Origin: Streptomyces sp. TRM68416
GTDB taxonomy: Bacteria > Actinomycetota > Actinomycetes > Streptomycetales > Streptomycetaceae
NCBI RefSeq assembly: GCF_014596915.1
Contig: NZ_JACVWU010000023.1
Coordinates: forward strand, 62,001-126,000
Reading direction: 5' to 3'
Length of the DNA stretch: 64,000 nt
Part shown: positions 48,789 to 57,265 of the stretch, one piece after another
Numbering within the stretch: the first letter of the stretch is position 1
How the letters are laid out: every line of letters starts with the position of its first letter
Position numbers and translations under genes: made by a program
Notes under the pieces: model-generated
The model's database searches: none
What the model was told of the DNA's origin: nothing
The model's input: only the letters and a program-made list of their open reading frames with translations

Positions 48789-51700
48789 ATGCGGGACAGC
48801 CACCGGATGGAGGCCGAGCGGCTGTTGGCCCGGGCCGTGGAGGAGGAGGTGCGGCGCTCGGGCGGACGGATCGACGGCGGTGTGCTGCTGTCGCGGGCGC
48901 GGGGCGCGCTGGACGCGATGGCGCAGACCGCGGCCGAGGAGTACGAGGCGTACACCCGCGCCCTGGACGAGGCGGAGGCCGGGCGGCTCACCTTCGGGCA
49001 GCGGTACGCGCGCGAGGGCGGCGGGACCCCGCTGCTGGTGGCGGGCGTGGCGGGGGTCGCCACAGTGGTCGCCGACCTGGCGCTCGGCACGGGCGCGGGG
49101 ACGGCGCTCGGGGCGGGCGTGACCGTGGGGGTGGTCGGTGCGGCGACGACCGTGGTGAAGGTGGCCGGGGTGCATCTGCCGGCCGCGCACCACCGGGCGG
49201 GTGCCGTCGGCCAGCCCGGCGGCCCGGAGCAGTTGCGGTTGCAGTGGCTGACCGCGCTGGAGGTACGCGGGATCCGCCCGTTCCTGGACCAGCAGCGGGT
49301 GCTGAGCGCGTCCACGGGGCCCAAGAAGCCGGGGCCGCAGTTGCGCGGCACCGACAAGAGCGCGGCGGCCCGCGGCCGCAGTGTGCTGGAGCAGTCCTTC
49401 GGTCAACTCCCGGAGGCGGAGGAGCCGTTCGCGGGGCGGCGGCAGGAGCTGGCGCGGATCCGGCAGTGGGTGCAGGCGGCCCGCGCGAGCACCGAGACCC
49501 GGCCGACGGTCGTGATGCTGCACGGGGCGCCCGGCAGCGGCCGTACGGCGCTGGCGGTGCGGGCCGCGCACGATCTGAAGGACCAGTTCCGCGGCGCGTG
49601 CCTGGTCGATCTGCGCGGCGGCAGCGGGGAGGAGCCGCCGCTGTCCACCCGGGACGCCCTGCTGCACCTGCTGAACCGGCTGGGCGCCCCCCGTGAGCAG
49701 TTGCTGTTCCGTGAGCGTTCCTCCCCCGACCAGCAGGTCAAGCGGCTCGGCGAGCTGTACCACCAGCATCTGACGGGGCTGCCGGTGACGATCGTCCTCG
49801 ACGACGCCTCCGACGCCGAGCAGGTCCGTACCCTCGTCCCCGAACGCTCCGACAGCCTGGTCCTGGTCACCGCCCGGGACCCGCTCGACCTGCCGGCCGA
49901 CCTCGCGGCCTGGGTGCACCGGCTGCCGGTGGAGCCCCTTGAGGAGGCGGGTGCCGAGGAGCTGCTGGGCGCGGCGGCGCAGGACGCCTCCGGGCCCTAC
50001 GACGCCGAATCCGCCGACGAGATCCGCACGTTGTGCGGCGGCCTGCCGCTGGCGCTGCGGATCGCGGGCTCCTCGCTGGGCCCGCGTTCACCGCGCCGGC
50101 TCGCGGCCGATCTGGGCGCCTACGGTCCGGTGGAGCCGGTGGAGCGGGCGCTGTGGCTGCGCTACACCGACCAGTCGGAGCCGGCCCGGCGGCTGCTGCG
50201 CCGGCTCGCGCTGGCCGGGCGGGCGTCCCTGGGCACCGCGGCGGCGGCCGCCCTGCTGGCGACGGACGAGACGGAGGCCACCCGCCACCTGGTCGCCCTC
50301 TCCGACGCGGGGCTGATCGACCATGTCCGCGGCAGCCGTTACCGGCTGCACGACCTGGTCCGCGCCTTCGCCCACGCCCGCCTCCTGGACGAGGAGGAGC
50401 CCACCGAGCGGGCGGCGGCGCAGGAACGGCTGATCGTCAACTACGCGGACCTCGCCGACTCGGTGCTGCGCCTGGTCGACGGCAACATGTCGACCCGCTC
50501 GGACCGGTTCAGCCCGCACGGCTTCACCTCCCTCGACGAGGCGCTGCGCTGGCTGGACGACGAGTCGAGCTTCATCACGGCGGCACTGCGGCAGGCGGAG
50601 GGCGTGAACCAGGCGGCGGTGCTGGAGCTGCTGGGCGCGCTGTGCGACTACTGCCTGCTGCGCGGCGACCTGTACCGGCTGGGCGAGATCAGCGAGCTGG
50701 CCCAGGACGTCGACCAGGGCCTGCTGATGCGGTCGGTGCAGTGGCGCACGGGCATCGCGGCACGCCAGCTCGGCGAGCTGGACAAGGCGCGTACGACGCT
50801 GGCGTCGGTCGTCGACCTGTACCTGGAGGCCCATCACGACGCGGGAGCGGCCCGCGCCCTGTGCTCCCTCGGCATCACCCTGCACCACCAGGGCCGGCTG
50901 GCGGAGGCCGAGCGGAAACTGCGGGAGGCCCTGGACCTCCAGCAGCCGCCCCAGCTCGCCACTGACCGGGCCTGGACCATGCACGCCCTGGCCGCCGTGG
51001 AACGCGACCGCGCGCGTCTGTCGGAGGCGTGGGACCTGCTGAACCGTTCCCTTGAGCTGCACCGCGCGGGCGGCTCGGTGCACGGCGAGGCCTGGGCCCA
51101 CTTCCAGCTGGGCCAGCTCGGCCTGCGCATGGGCGACGTCCCGCGCGCGGAGCAGGAACTGCACACCGCCCTCGACCTGTACGGCCGTACCCGCGACGCC
51201 CGCGGCGAGGCCTGGGCGCTGACCCAGCTGGCCCGCGCCCGCCTGGTCGCCGGCGACCCCTCCCCCGCGGTCGACGGCCTGCGGCAGGCGGCCTCCCGGC
51301 ACCGCGACAACGAGGACGCCCGCGGCGAGGCCTGGACGGTCTACTACCTGGGCCAGGCCCTGGAGGAGACCGGCAGCCTGGACCTCGCCGTCCGCGAACT
51401 GGAACGTTCCCGCACGATGTTCTCCCGCATCCGGGACGTCTACGGCCTGGCCTGCGCCCGCCACCACTCGGCCCGCGCCACCCGCGACCAACGCGCCGCC
51501 CAGACCGGCTCGTTGCGCAACTCCGGCTTCGCCCGCCAGCTCCTCGTCGACGCCCGCGCCGACTTCCAGCGCATCGGCGTCGCCCACGGCGAGGCCTGGA
51601 CCTGCCTGGAACTCGCGGTCGTCGAAGCCGGCAACTCCCGCAATCAGCAGGCCCTCTCCCTGTGCGACGAGGCAACCACCCTCTTCACCTCCTACGGCGA

Positions 51701-51995
51701 CCGCCGCGGCGAGGACTGGTCCCGCTTCCTGCGCTGCACCCTCCTCCCCTACGCGGCGCCGGGCGGCGTCGAAGTCGGCACGGCGGTGGCCCAGGAGGAG
51801 CTCTCCCAACTCGCCCGCTCCGGCCACCCCTTGCGGGACGAGAAGCTGGAGGAGTACATCGGCGCCTACCAACTGCTGCTGGAGCGGGGCGTGAGCCTGG
51901 AGACGGGCTGGCAGGCCTGGCGGCTGGGGATGGTGCCCGGCCGGCATGCGCGGGAGGTCATGGGGGTGGGGGTGGCCGCGGCGGACCGGGGGTGA
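48789..51995 (+). CDS. Membrane-associated STAND NTPase with TPR-like 40-residue Trp repeats
   Basis: This is a 1068-residue signal-transduction ATPase, first in a four-gene operon. Residues 1-75 are helical. Two Gly/Ala/Val-rich hydrophobic segments follow (80-100, 104-127) that probably insert in the membrane, then a linker. The NB-ARC-like core starts at FAGRRQELARI (214). Its P-loop GAPGSGRT (246-253) has Arg for the catalytic Lys. Walker B is VTIVLDDAS (333-341), LVTARD (359-364) is sensor 1, GGLPLALRIA is at 417-426 and LHD at 520-522. C-terminal to about 660 are repeats with H/R-G-E-A-W at Trp769, 809, 849, 937 and 977 (40-residue spacing, with degenerate units before). No DNA-binding domain is present, so it is a scaffold/sensor and not a transcription factor. 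Confidence 0.85.
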   Translation: MRDSHRMEAERLLARAVEEEVRRSGGRIDGGVLLSRARGALDAMAQTAAEEYEAYTRALDEAEAGRLTFGQRYAREGGGTPLLVAGVAGVATVVADLALGTGAGTALGAGVTVGVVGAATTVVKVAGVHLPAAHHRAGAVGQPGGPEQLRLQWLTALEVRGIRPFLDQQRVLSASTGPKKPGPQLRGTDKSAAARGRSVLEQSFGQLPEAEEPFAGRRQELARIRQWVQAARASTETRPTVVMLHGAPGSGRTALAVRAAHDLKDQFRGACLVDLRGGSGEEPPLSTRDALLHLLNRLGAPREQLLFRERSSPDQQVKRLGELYHQHLTGLPVTIVLDDASDAEQVRTLVPERSDSLVLVTARDPLDLPADLAAWVHRLPVEPLEEAGAEELLGAAAQDASGPYDAESADEIRTLCGGLPLALRIAGSSLGPRSPRRLAADLGAYGPVEPVERALWLRYTDQSEPARRLLRRLALAGRASLGTAAAAALLATDETEATRHLVALSDAGLIDHVRGSRYRLHDLVRAFAHARLLDEEEPTERAAAQERLIVNYADLADSVLRLVDGNMSTRSDRFSPHGFTSLDEALRWLDDESSFITAALRQAEGVNQAAVLELLGALCDYCLLRGDLYRLGEISELAQDVDQGLLMRSVQWRTGIAARQLGELDKARTTLASVVDLYLEAHHDAGAARALCSLGITLHHQGRLAEAERKLREALDLQQPPQLATDRAWTMHALAAVERDRARLSEAWDLLNRSLELHRAGGSVHGEAWAHFQLGQLGLRMGDVPRAEQELHTALDLYGRTRDARGEAWALTQLARARLVAGDPSPAVDGLRQAASRHRDNEDARGEAWTVYYLGQALEETGSLDLAVRELERSRTMFSRIRDVYGLACARHHSARATRDQRAAQTGSLRNSGFARQLLVDARADFQRIGVAHGEAWTCLELAVVEAGNSRNQQALSLCDEATTLFTSYGDRRGEDWSRFLRCTLLPYAAPGGVEVGTAVAQEELSQLARSGHPLRDEKLEEYIGAYQLLLERGVSLETGWQAWRLGMVPGRHAREVMGVGVAAADRG

Positions 51996-52070
51996 TGTGG
52001 CGGGTTCTGCTGGCGGGCCGGGCGTGCGGCTGGGAACGTGGTGGCGTGGTCGAGTGCGGGGGAGGATCCG

Positions 52071-54791
52071 GTGGAACGTGACCTGCGCAAGCCCACGGGG
52101 CCGCCGGACGACGACGGGTTCGTGGGGCGGGAGCGGGAACTCCGCGACCTCCGCATCCAGGAACTGACCTCCCCCTACGTGCTCGTCCTGCACGGACCGG
52201 CGGGCGTCGGCAAGTCGGCCCTGGCCGCCGAGGCGGTACGGCGCTACGTCGAAGAGCGCGAGAGGTCGGGGTCGCACCCGGTCCCGGTGCACTGGCTCTC
52301 CCTCGGCGACACCGTGGACGTGGAGGGCGTACTGCTCCGGCTGCTCGCCGAGAGCGGGGCACCGCGCGGCCCCGTCCTCCGGGCGGCCCTGGGGCCCGAC
52401 CGGAAGTTCGGCCGCACGCTGCGGAACGAGTGCGGCAGTCGTCTCGGCGAACGCGTCGTGGTCCTGGACGACGTACGCCCGGCCGCGGCCCGGCGCCTGC
52501 TGTCGGTGCTGCGGCTCTGCGACAGACTCACGGTGATCATCACCTCGCGCCGGAAACGGGGCTGGCGGCACGCAGACCGGCTGTACGAGGTGGGGCCGCT
52601 GGAGCCACGGGACGCCGCCGCGCTCTTCTCGGCCGTCTCCGGCTCCTCGGCCGAGGTGACGCCCGCCGCGGGCATGCACCCGCAGCTCGTGCGCATCGCC
52701 GGTGCACTCGTCCGGGAACTGCCGCCGCACGCCCTGGTGGAGGAGCGGCCGGACGTGCTCGTCCTGTTGGCTCTGCAGCAGTGCACTCCCCAGGAACTCC
52801 ATCTCCTCGACACCCTGGCGGCGCGGCCGTCCCGTATCCCCTTCGGCCTTCGGTCGCTGCACTGGGACGGCGAACTCGACGGCCTGCTGAGCAAGCAGTT
52901 GGTGCGTCGGTGGCGCAAGGACGAGTTCTTCCTGCCGGCCCCGGTGGGCGACGCGGTGCGCCGGTACATGTCCTCGGGCCGGTCCTCGGCCGTGGTGGCG
53001 TCGGACATGGCCGAGGCCGCCGGGCAGACCGCCCACGACACGGCGGCCCGGTTGGACGGACGGCCCGAGCGGGTGTCCGACCACGGGCCTTCGACCGCAC
53101 TGACACCCGCCGAACTCGCCTGGCACATCGACGAGTTCATGACGCTGATGACGGATGCCCGAGGGCCTCGCGGGATGCCGCGGGCGGGGCAGCTCGCGGC
53201 GGCGCTGGCGCCCACCCTGGCCGTCCTCCGGGACGCCCACCGGCTCGTGGCCCTGCACCGGAGGATGAAGAAGCGCCGCGAGGTGCACCGCGCCCTGTGC
53301 TCCCTCGCCCGCGGCCTGGGCCTGCTCACCGAGGCGCAGGCGCTGCTCGACGGCGACACCAGCCCCTACGCCGTCCACGAGAGAGCCGCGAACCACCAAC
53401 ACCGCGGGCATCTGGACGACGCCCTGGCCGCGCTGGGCCCGGAGCCCGAGACGGAGGACCTCCACGCCGCCTGGAACCTCCTGGTGCGCGGGGCCGTGCT
53501 GTGCGACCAGGGCAAGGTGCTGGAAGCCACCCGTCATCTACAGCTCTCCGCCCACCTGCACCGGATGTTCGACTGCCCTCGCGGACGCGGCTGGGCGCTG
53601 CTGCATCTCGCCCGGGTGAGTCTGCTGCGCGGCCTGACCACGGAGGCCGGGCGACAACTGGCGCAGGCCGAGCGGACACTGCGGTCCGTCGGGGACGTGC
53701 GCGGACAGAACTGGGTGGCCACCGAACGCGTACGGCTGCAGGGGCAACTCGGAGCCGGCACACCGGCGCGCGACACGGCGGAGGAGGCGATCGCGGCGCA
53801 CAAGTCCGCCGGGGACCTCCGGGGCGTCGGCTGGACCCACCTCTGGCTCGGCCGCCTGGAGGCCGCGTCGGGCCGGGTCCACAAAGCGCGGTGGCAGTGG
53901 GCGCATGCCGACGAGTACTTCGCACTGTGCCAGGACGCGCTCGGTCATGCCTGGACACAGCATCGGACGGCGCTGCTCCCGCCCCCGGACGGGTACCGGT
54001 CTCCCGGCGTCGGGGTGGAGGAATGGCTGGACATCCACCGGGAGTTCGTCGAGATCGGCTGCACACACGGGCGCGCCTGGACGTTGGTGGAACTCGCGGC
54101 GCGCGTCCCCGGCGCGGAGCTGTCGGCCGCGTTCCTGTCCACCGCGGACACGGACTTCGAGCTGCTGGACGACAGCGGCGGCCGCTCCTGGGTGCGGGCT
54201 GTGCAGGCCGTACACGGCGGCGACCCCCACCGGTTCGCGCCCCTCGATCCCGTCGACATGCCGTGGGCCGACCAACTGACGCTCGAGATCAGCGCGTTCT
54301 TGGACGCCGGAGGCGACCGCGGCATCCCGGCCCGCGCCCGCGACCTCGTCCTCACCTCTTCGGGGGACGACCTCGCGGAGGCGGGTCCCGGCCTCCGCGG
54401 CCCCCGCTGCCGCGTCCGCATCACCCTCCTCGACGAATCCCCCACCGCCGGGACGACCTCCCGTCTCCTGGTCCGGGTCTCGCCCCAGGACGGCCACCCC
54501 TGGGCGGTGGACGCCGAAGCGGCACCGTGGCTGACCGCCACCGCGCTCCCGCTGACCCGCGCCTCCCTCGAACCCGCCTCCGCGCTCCTGCGGCCCTCCC
54601 GACTGGCGGAGCACGGTGCCGAGTTCGACTTCGTCCCGCACCGCACCGGAACCCACCGGATCCGGTTCACCATCGCCCTCGAACGCACCGGGACGGTCCT
54701 GCAGCAGGTGGAGACGGAACTCGACATCCTCGACAACGACGAGCCGGGCAGCCGCGGCGCGCCCCACGCCGTCACACCCCGCGGACGTTAG
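52071..54791 (+). CDS. Second STAND-like NTPase with matching Trp repeats and beta-rich C-terminus
   Basis: The 906-residue product starts at GTG 52071 with GGGGGAGG six bases upstream (the frame opens at 52038, but without a ribosome site). VGRERELRDL (18-27) begins an NTPase domain with intact Walker A GPAGVGKS (42-49), Walker B VVVLDDV (129-135) and IITSRRK (156-162). A helical region follows, then repeats with an R/H-G-x-x-W signature at Trp508, 548, 588, 628, 670 and 707, the same 40-residue period as in the preceding gene. From about 735 to 895 a beta-rich domain (LTLEISAFLD; RVRITLLDESPTAGT; TGTHRIRFTIALE) looks like an Ig-type sandwich. It lies 75 bases after the first STAND gene and 6 bases before the CHAT gene. 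Confidence 0.82.
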   Translation: MERDLRKPTGPPDDDGFVGRERELRDLRIQELTSPYVLVLHGPAGVGKSALAAEAVRRYVEERERSGSHPVPVHWLSLGDTVDVEGVLLRLLAESGAPRGPVLRAALGPDRKFGRTLRNECGSRLGERVVVLDDVRPAAARRLLSVLRLCDRLTVIITSRRKRGWRHADRLYEVGPLEPRDAAALFSAVSGSSAEVTPAAGMHPQLVRIAGALVRELPPHALVEERPDVLVLLALQQCTPQELHLLDTLAARPSRIPFGLRSLHWDGELDGLLSKQLVRRWRKDEFFLPAPVGDAVRRYMSSGRSSAVVASDMAEAAGQTAHDTAARLDGRPERVSDHGPSTALTPAELAWHIDEFMTLMTDARGPRGMPRAGQLAAALAPTLAVLRDAHRLVALHRRMKKRREVHRALCSLARGLGLLTEAQALLDGDTSPYAVHERAANHQHRGHLDDALAALGPEPETEDLHAAWNLLVRGAVLCDQGKVLEATRHLQLSAHLHRMFDCPRGRGWALLHLARVSLLRGLTTEAGRQLAQAERTLRSVGDVRGQNWVATERVRLQGQLGAGTPARDTAEEAIAAHKSAGDLRGVGWTHLWLGRLEAASGRVHKARWQWAHADEYFALCQDALGHAWTQHRTALLPPPDGYRSPGVGVEEWLDIHREFVEIGCTHGRAWTLVELAARVPGAELSAAFLSTADTDFELLDDSGGRSWVRAVQAVHGGDPHRFAPLDPVDMPWADQLTLEISAFLDAGGDRGIPARARDLVLTSSGDDLAEAGPGLRGPRCRVRITLLDESPTAGTTSRLLVRVSPQDGHPWAVDAEAAPWLTATALPLTRASLEPASALLRPSRLAEHGAEFDFVPHRTGTHRIRFTIALERTGTVLQQVETELDILDNDEPGSRGAPHAVTPRGR

Positions 54792-54797
54792 CCCGCC

Positions 54798-56036
54798 ATG
54801 CCCACCGAACTCCATGTGCACGTCGTGCAGGACCCCAGCCGCGGGTTCACCACCCTGCCGGACCGGCTGACCCGCGGCCCGGACGTCACCGTCTGCCTGG
54901 ACAGCCTGGGCGAGGACCGCATCAGGGCACGGCTGTACGGCCCCGCCGTGCCGTCACTGCACGGCACCGAGCACAAGGTGGACCTCGCGGTGCGCCCGGC
55001 CGACGTGCGGGCGGCGGCGGCCCGGCTGTGCCGGCAGTGGAAGGAGCACTTCGTCGATCACGAGCCGTACGCGTCCCTGACGGACCTGCGGTCGCGTCCG
55101 GCCGAGGAGTTGCGGGAGATCGTCGACGAACTCGCCCTGTGCGGTTCGGAGTTCCTCTACGGCACGCTCCTCGGCGGGGCCGATCCGCGTGTCGAGCGCT
55201 TCCGCGGCTATCTGACGGAGGCGCTCGGCCGGGAGGAGGGGCTGCGGGTCCGCTTCGACTCGGACCTGCATGTGCCGTGGCCCATGGTGTGCCTGGAGGG
55301 GAAGGACGTGACGGTGTACTCGCCGTCCCTCTTCCGCCGCTTCCTCGGCCACCGCCACCAGATCGAGCAGACCGGCGGGGCCTACCCCTGGCTCGTCGGC
55401 CTGCGCGAGGCCCCCGCCGTACCGGCCGTCAGCCTCAACCACGACACCCGCATCGACCGCAGGGGCCGTACCAGAGCCCCCGAGGTGGCCGCCGTACTCA
55501 ACAAGGGCACCCGGTTCAGGGAGCGCACGACCCACCGCGAGCTGGTCAACGACCTCGGACAGGCGGATCTCAACGAGCAGTTGATGTACTTCTGGTGCCA
55601 CGGCCACTTCGTGGACAACGGCTCCCAGCCCGCCTCCCTCGCCCTGCGGCTGACCGACAACAAGACCATCGACGCCCAGACGGTACGGGACCGTCGGCGC
55701 CGCTTCGGCGATGAAACCCCCTTCCAGCCGTTCGTCCTGCTCAACGCCTGCCATGCCGGGGTGCCCGAGGGCGGCGGCGACCACAAGTTCCTGAGCCTCG
55801 CGCTGATCGACGCGGGCGCGCGGGGCGTGCTGGGCCCGCAGATCGAGATGCCGCAGGTCTTCGCGGCCGAGTACGCGCTGGAGTTCCTGACCCGCTACCT
55901 CGACGGCACCGAGACCGCCGGCCGCATCGCGCACGCCGTCGCCCGGCACTTCGCCGACACCCTGCACAACCCGCTGGGCTTCGCCTACGCCCTGCACAAC
56001 GGCATGGACACCCGGCTGGAACGGGCCGCCGTGTGA
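54798..56036 (+). CDS. CHAT-domain caspase-like protease
   Basis: This is a clan CD (caspase-like) cysteine peptidase, 412 residues. An N-terminal alpha/beta region (1-170) precedes the CHAT domain (about 195-405). The catalytic pair is His268 in YFWCHGHF and Cys318 in FVLLNACHAG, with the expected strands before each. GVLGPQIEMPQVFAAEYALE is the typical helix after the active site. Such proteases are activated by partner NTPases or RNA-guided complexes and cleave specific proteins, often with toxic effect. Six bases separate it from the STAND gene before, and its stop overlaps the hydrolase start (GTGA), so the stoichiometry is linked. The substrate is unknown. Confidence 0.87.
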   Translation: MPTELHVHVVQDPSRGFTTLPDRLTRGPDVTVCLDSLGEDRIRARLYGPAVPSLHGTEHKVDLAVRPADVRAAAARLCRQWKEHFVDHEPYASLTDLRSRPAEELREIVDELALCGSEFLYGTLLGGADPRVERFRGYLTEALGREEGLRVRFDSDLHVPWPMVCLEGKDVTVYSPSLFRRFLGHRHQIEQTGGAYPWLVGLREAPAVPAVSLNHDTRIDRRGRTRAPEVAAVLNKGTRFRERTTHRELVNDLGQADLNEQLMYFWCHGHFVDNGSQPASLALRLTDNKTIDAQTVRDRRRRFGDETPFQPFVLLNACHAGVPEGGGDHKFLSLALIDAGARGVLGPQIEMPQVFAAEYALEFLTRYLDGTETAGRIAHAVARHFADTLHNPLGFAYALHNGMDTRLERAAV

Positions 56037-57010
56037 ACGAGATCCATGCCGTCCACCTCGGGCCCGACGGCCGGCTGCTGGAGGAGACCGCCCGCGGCCT
56101 GCGTCCCGTCCCCGCCGACCGGCTGCTCGACCACTTCGCGGAGGAGCTGACGCCACCGGAGTGGGCCACCGACGTCGTGGTGTACGCGCACGGCTGGCGC
56201 ACCCCGCCCGGTGACGCCCGCGCGATGGCCGAGGGGCTGCTGGGGCTGGCGGACGGGCAGTACCGGCGGCAGCGGGAGCTGTACCCCGGGCTGCCGGAGT
56301 GGCGGCCGTGGACAGTGCTGCTGTGCTGGCCCTCGGGTGCCCGGCGCGGACTGGGCGAGTACCGCAGGATGCGCGACCGGGCGCACGCGCTGAGCACGGA
56401 CGGGCATGCGGGCCGTGTCCTCGGGCAGCTGCTGGGGTACGTCGACGCCCGGCGCGGCGATCCGGCGGCGCCGCCGGTGCTCGCCACGCGCGAGGGGCAG
56501 TATCTGCACCTGGTCGGGCACTCCTTCGGGTGCCGGGTGCTGTGCGAGGCGGTGCAGTGGGCGGCCGAGGGCCCGGCCACGCTGGGCTGGAGCATGCCCC
56601 GGCCGCCGGACCGGCCGTTCACCGCGGACTCGATGCTGCTGTTCCAGATGGCAGCCCCGCGCGACGCCTTCGCCACGCTGTTCACCGCGCTCGACGCGGC
56701 CCCGCTGCACGGCCCGGTCGTGGCGACGTACGCGCAGGCCGATCTCGCCGCCGGCTTCTGGCACGTGCGGGCCGAGAAGGGGCCGGGGGTCGGCTACGCG
56801 GGCATCGGGACCGCGCCCGCGCCGGTCTCCGGCATCCGGATGCGCGGCACGGGCGAGCCGTATCCGCACGACGCCCTCGACCACCGGTTCGTCAGCGTCG
56901 ACGCCTCGGACGTGTTCGTCCGCAGGCGCGGCTGGTCGGGCGCGCACTCCGACCACGTACGGCCGGAGTCGGCGCACCTGCTGCTGTCACTGGCGCACCA
57001 CGCGAGGTGA
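56033..57010 (+). CDS. Alpha/beta hydrolase (lipase/esterase-like) coupled to the CHAT protease
   Basis: This 325-residue protein has the alpha/beta-hydrolase core: oxyanion segment VVVYAHGWR (48-56), nucleophile elbow HLVGHSFGCRV with Ser164 (159-169), acid candidates Asp290/Asp293 (SVDASDVF) and a likely catalytic His at 305 or 308 (GAHSDHV). It resembles serine esterases/lipases of the DUF900 kind, without signal peptide or membrane helix. The GTG overlaps the CHAT stop. As a second enzymatic component of the operon it could be an effector that attacks lipids, or a CHAT substrate released by cleavage; that is inference. It converges with the small membrane gene after 26 bases. Confidence 0.82.
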   Translation: MNEIHAVHLGPDGRLLEETARGLRPVPADRLLDHFAEELTPPEWATDVVVYAHGWRTPPGDARAMAEGLLGLADGQYRRQRELYPGLPEWRPWTVLLCWPSGARRGLGEYRRMRDRAHALSTDGHAGRVLGQLLGYVDARRGDPAAPPVLATREGQYLHLVGHSFGCRVLCEAVQWAAEGPATLGWSMPRPPDRPFTADSMLLFQMAAPRDAFATLFTALDAAPLHGPVVATYAQADLAAGFWHVRAEKGPGVGYAGIGTAPAPVSGIRMRGTGEPYPHDALDHRFVSVDASDVFVRRRGWSGAHSDHVRPESAHLLLSLAHHAR

Positions 57011-57036
57011 CGCGCCGGGGGACGCACCGGGTGGGC

Positions 57037-57264
57037 TCAGCCCTTCGCGGCCTCGCCGCCCGCGGCGTCCGCCTTCGGGTCGGGGGCCTCGTCGAAGGAG
57101 ACCTTCCCCATGTGCTTGTTCATCGACTTCATCAGGCCCCACACGGCCAGGGCCATCACCGCGAAGACGATGAAGCCGAGGACGCCGGGGGTGACCTTGT
57201 CCTCGTCCACCTCCTTGGCGAGGGGGACGAGGTGCGTCATTGCCAGGCTCACGCTTGCGCTCAT
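57037..57264 (-). CDS. Small membrane protein downstream of mca
   Basis: The 75-residue product (MSASVSLAMTHLVPLAKEVD...) has one hydrophobic helix (TPGVLGFIVFAVMALAVWGL) and a charged tail (SMNKHMGKVSFDEAPDPKAD). It begins one base after the mca stop codon; an alternative ATG at 57273 would overlap mca by 8 bases. A protein of this size and order is typical next to actinobacterial mca genes. Its role is unknown. Confidence 0.78.
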   Translation of the reverse strand: MSASVSLAMTHLVPLAKEVDEDKVTPGVLGFIVFAVMALAVWGLMKSMNKHMGKVSFDEAPDPKADAAGGEAAKG

Positions 57265-57265
57265 G

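Noticed and set aside
50088-53537. Very long minus-strand open frame opposite the two STAND genes
   Set aside because: It spans two real genes and their gap as antisense, lacks any motif, and results from codon bias in GC-rich DNA.
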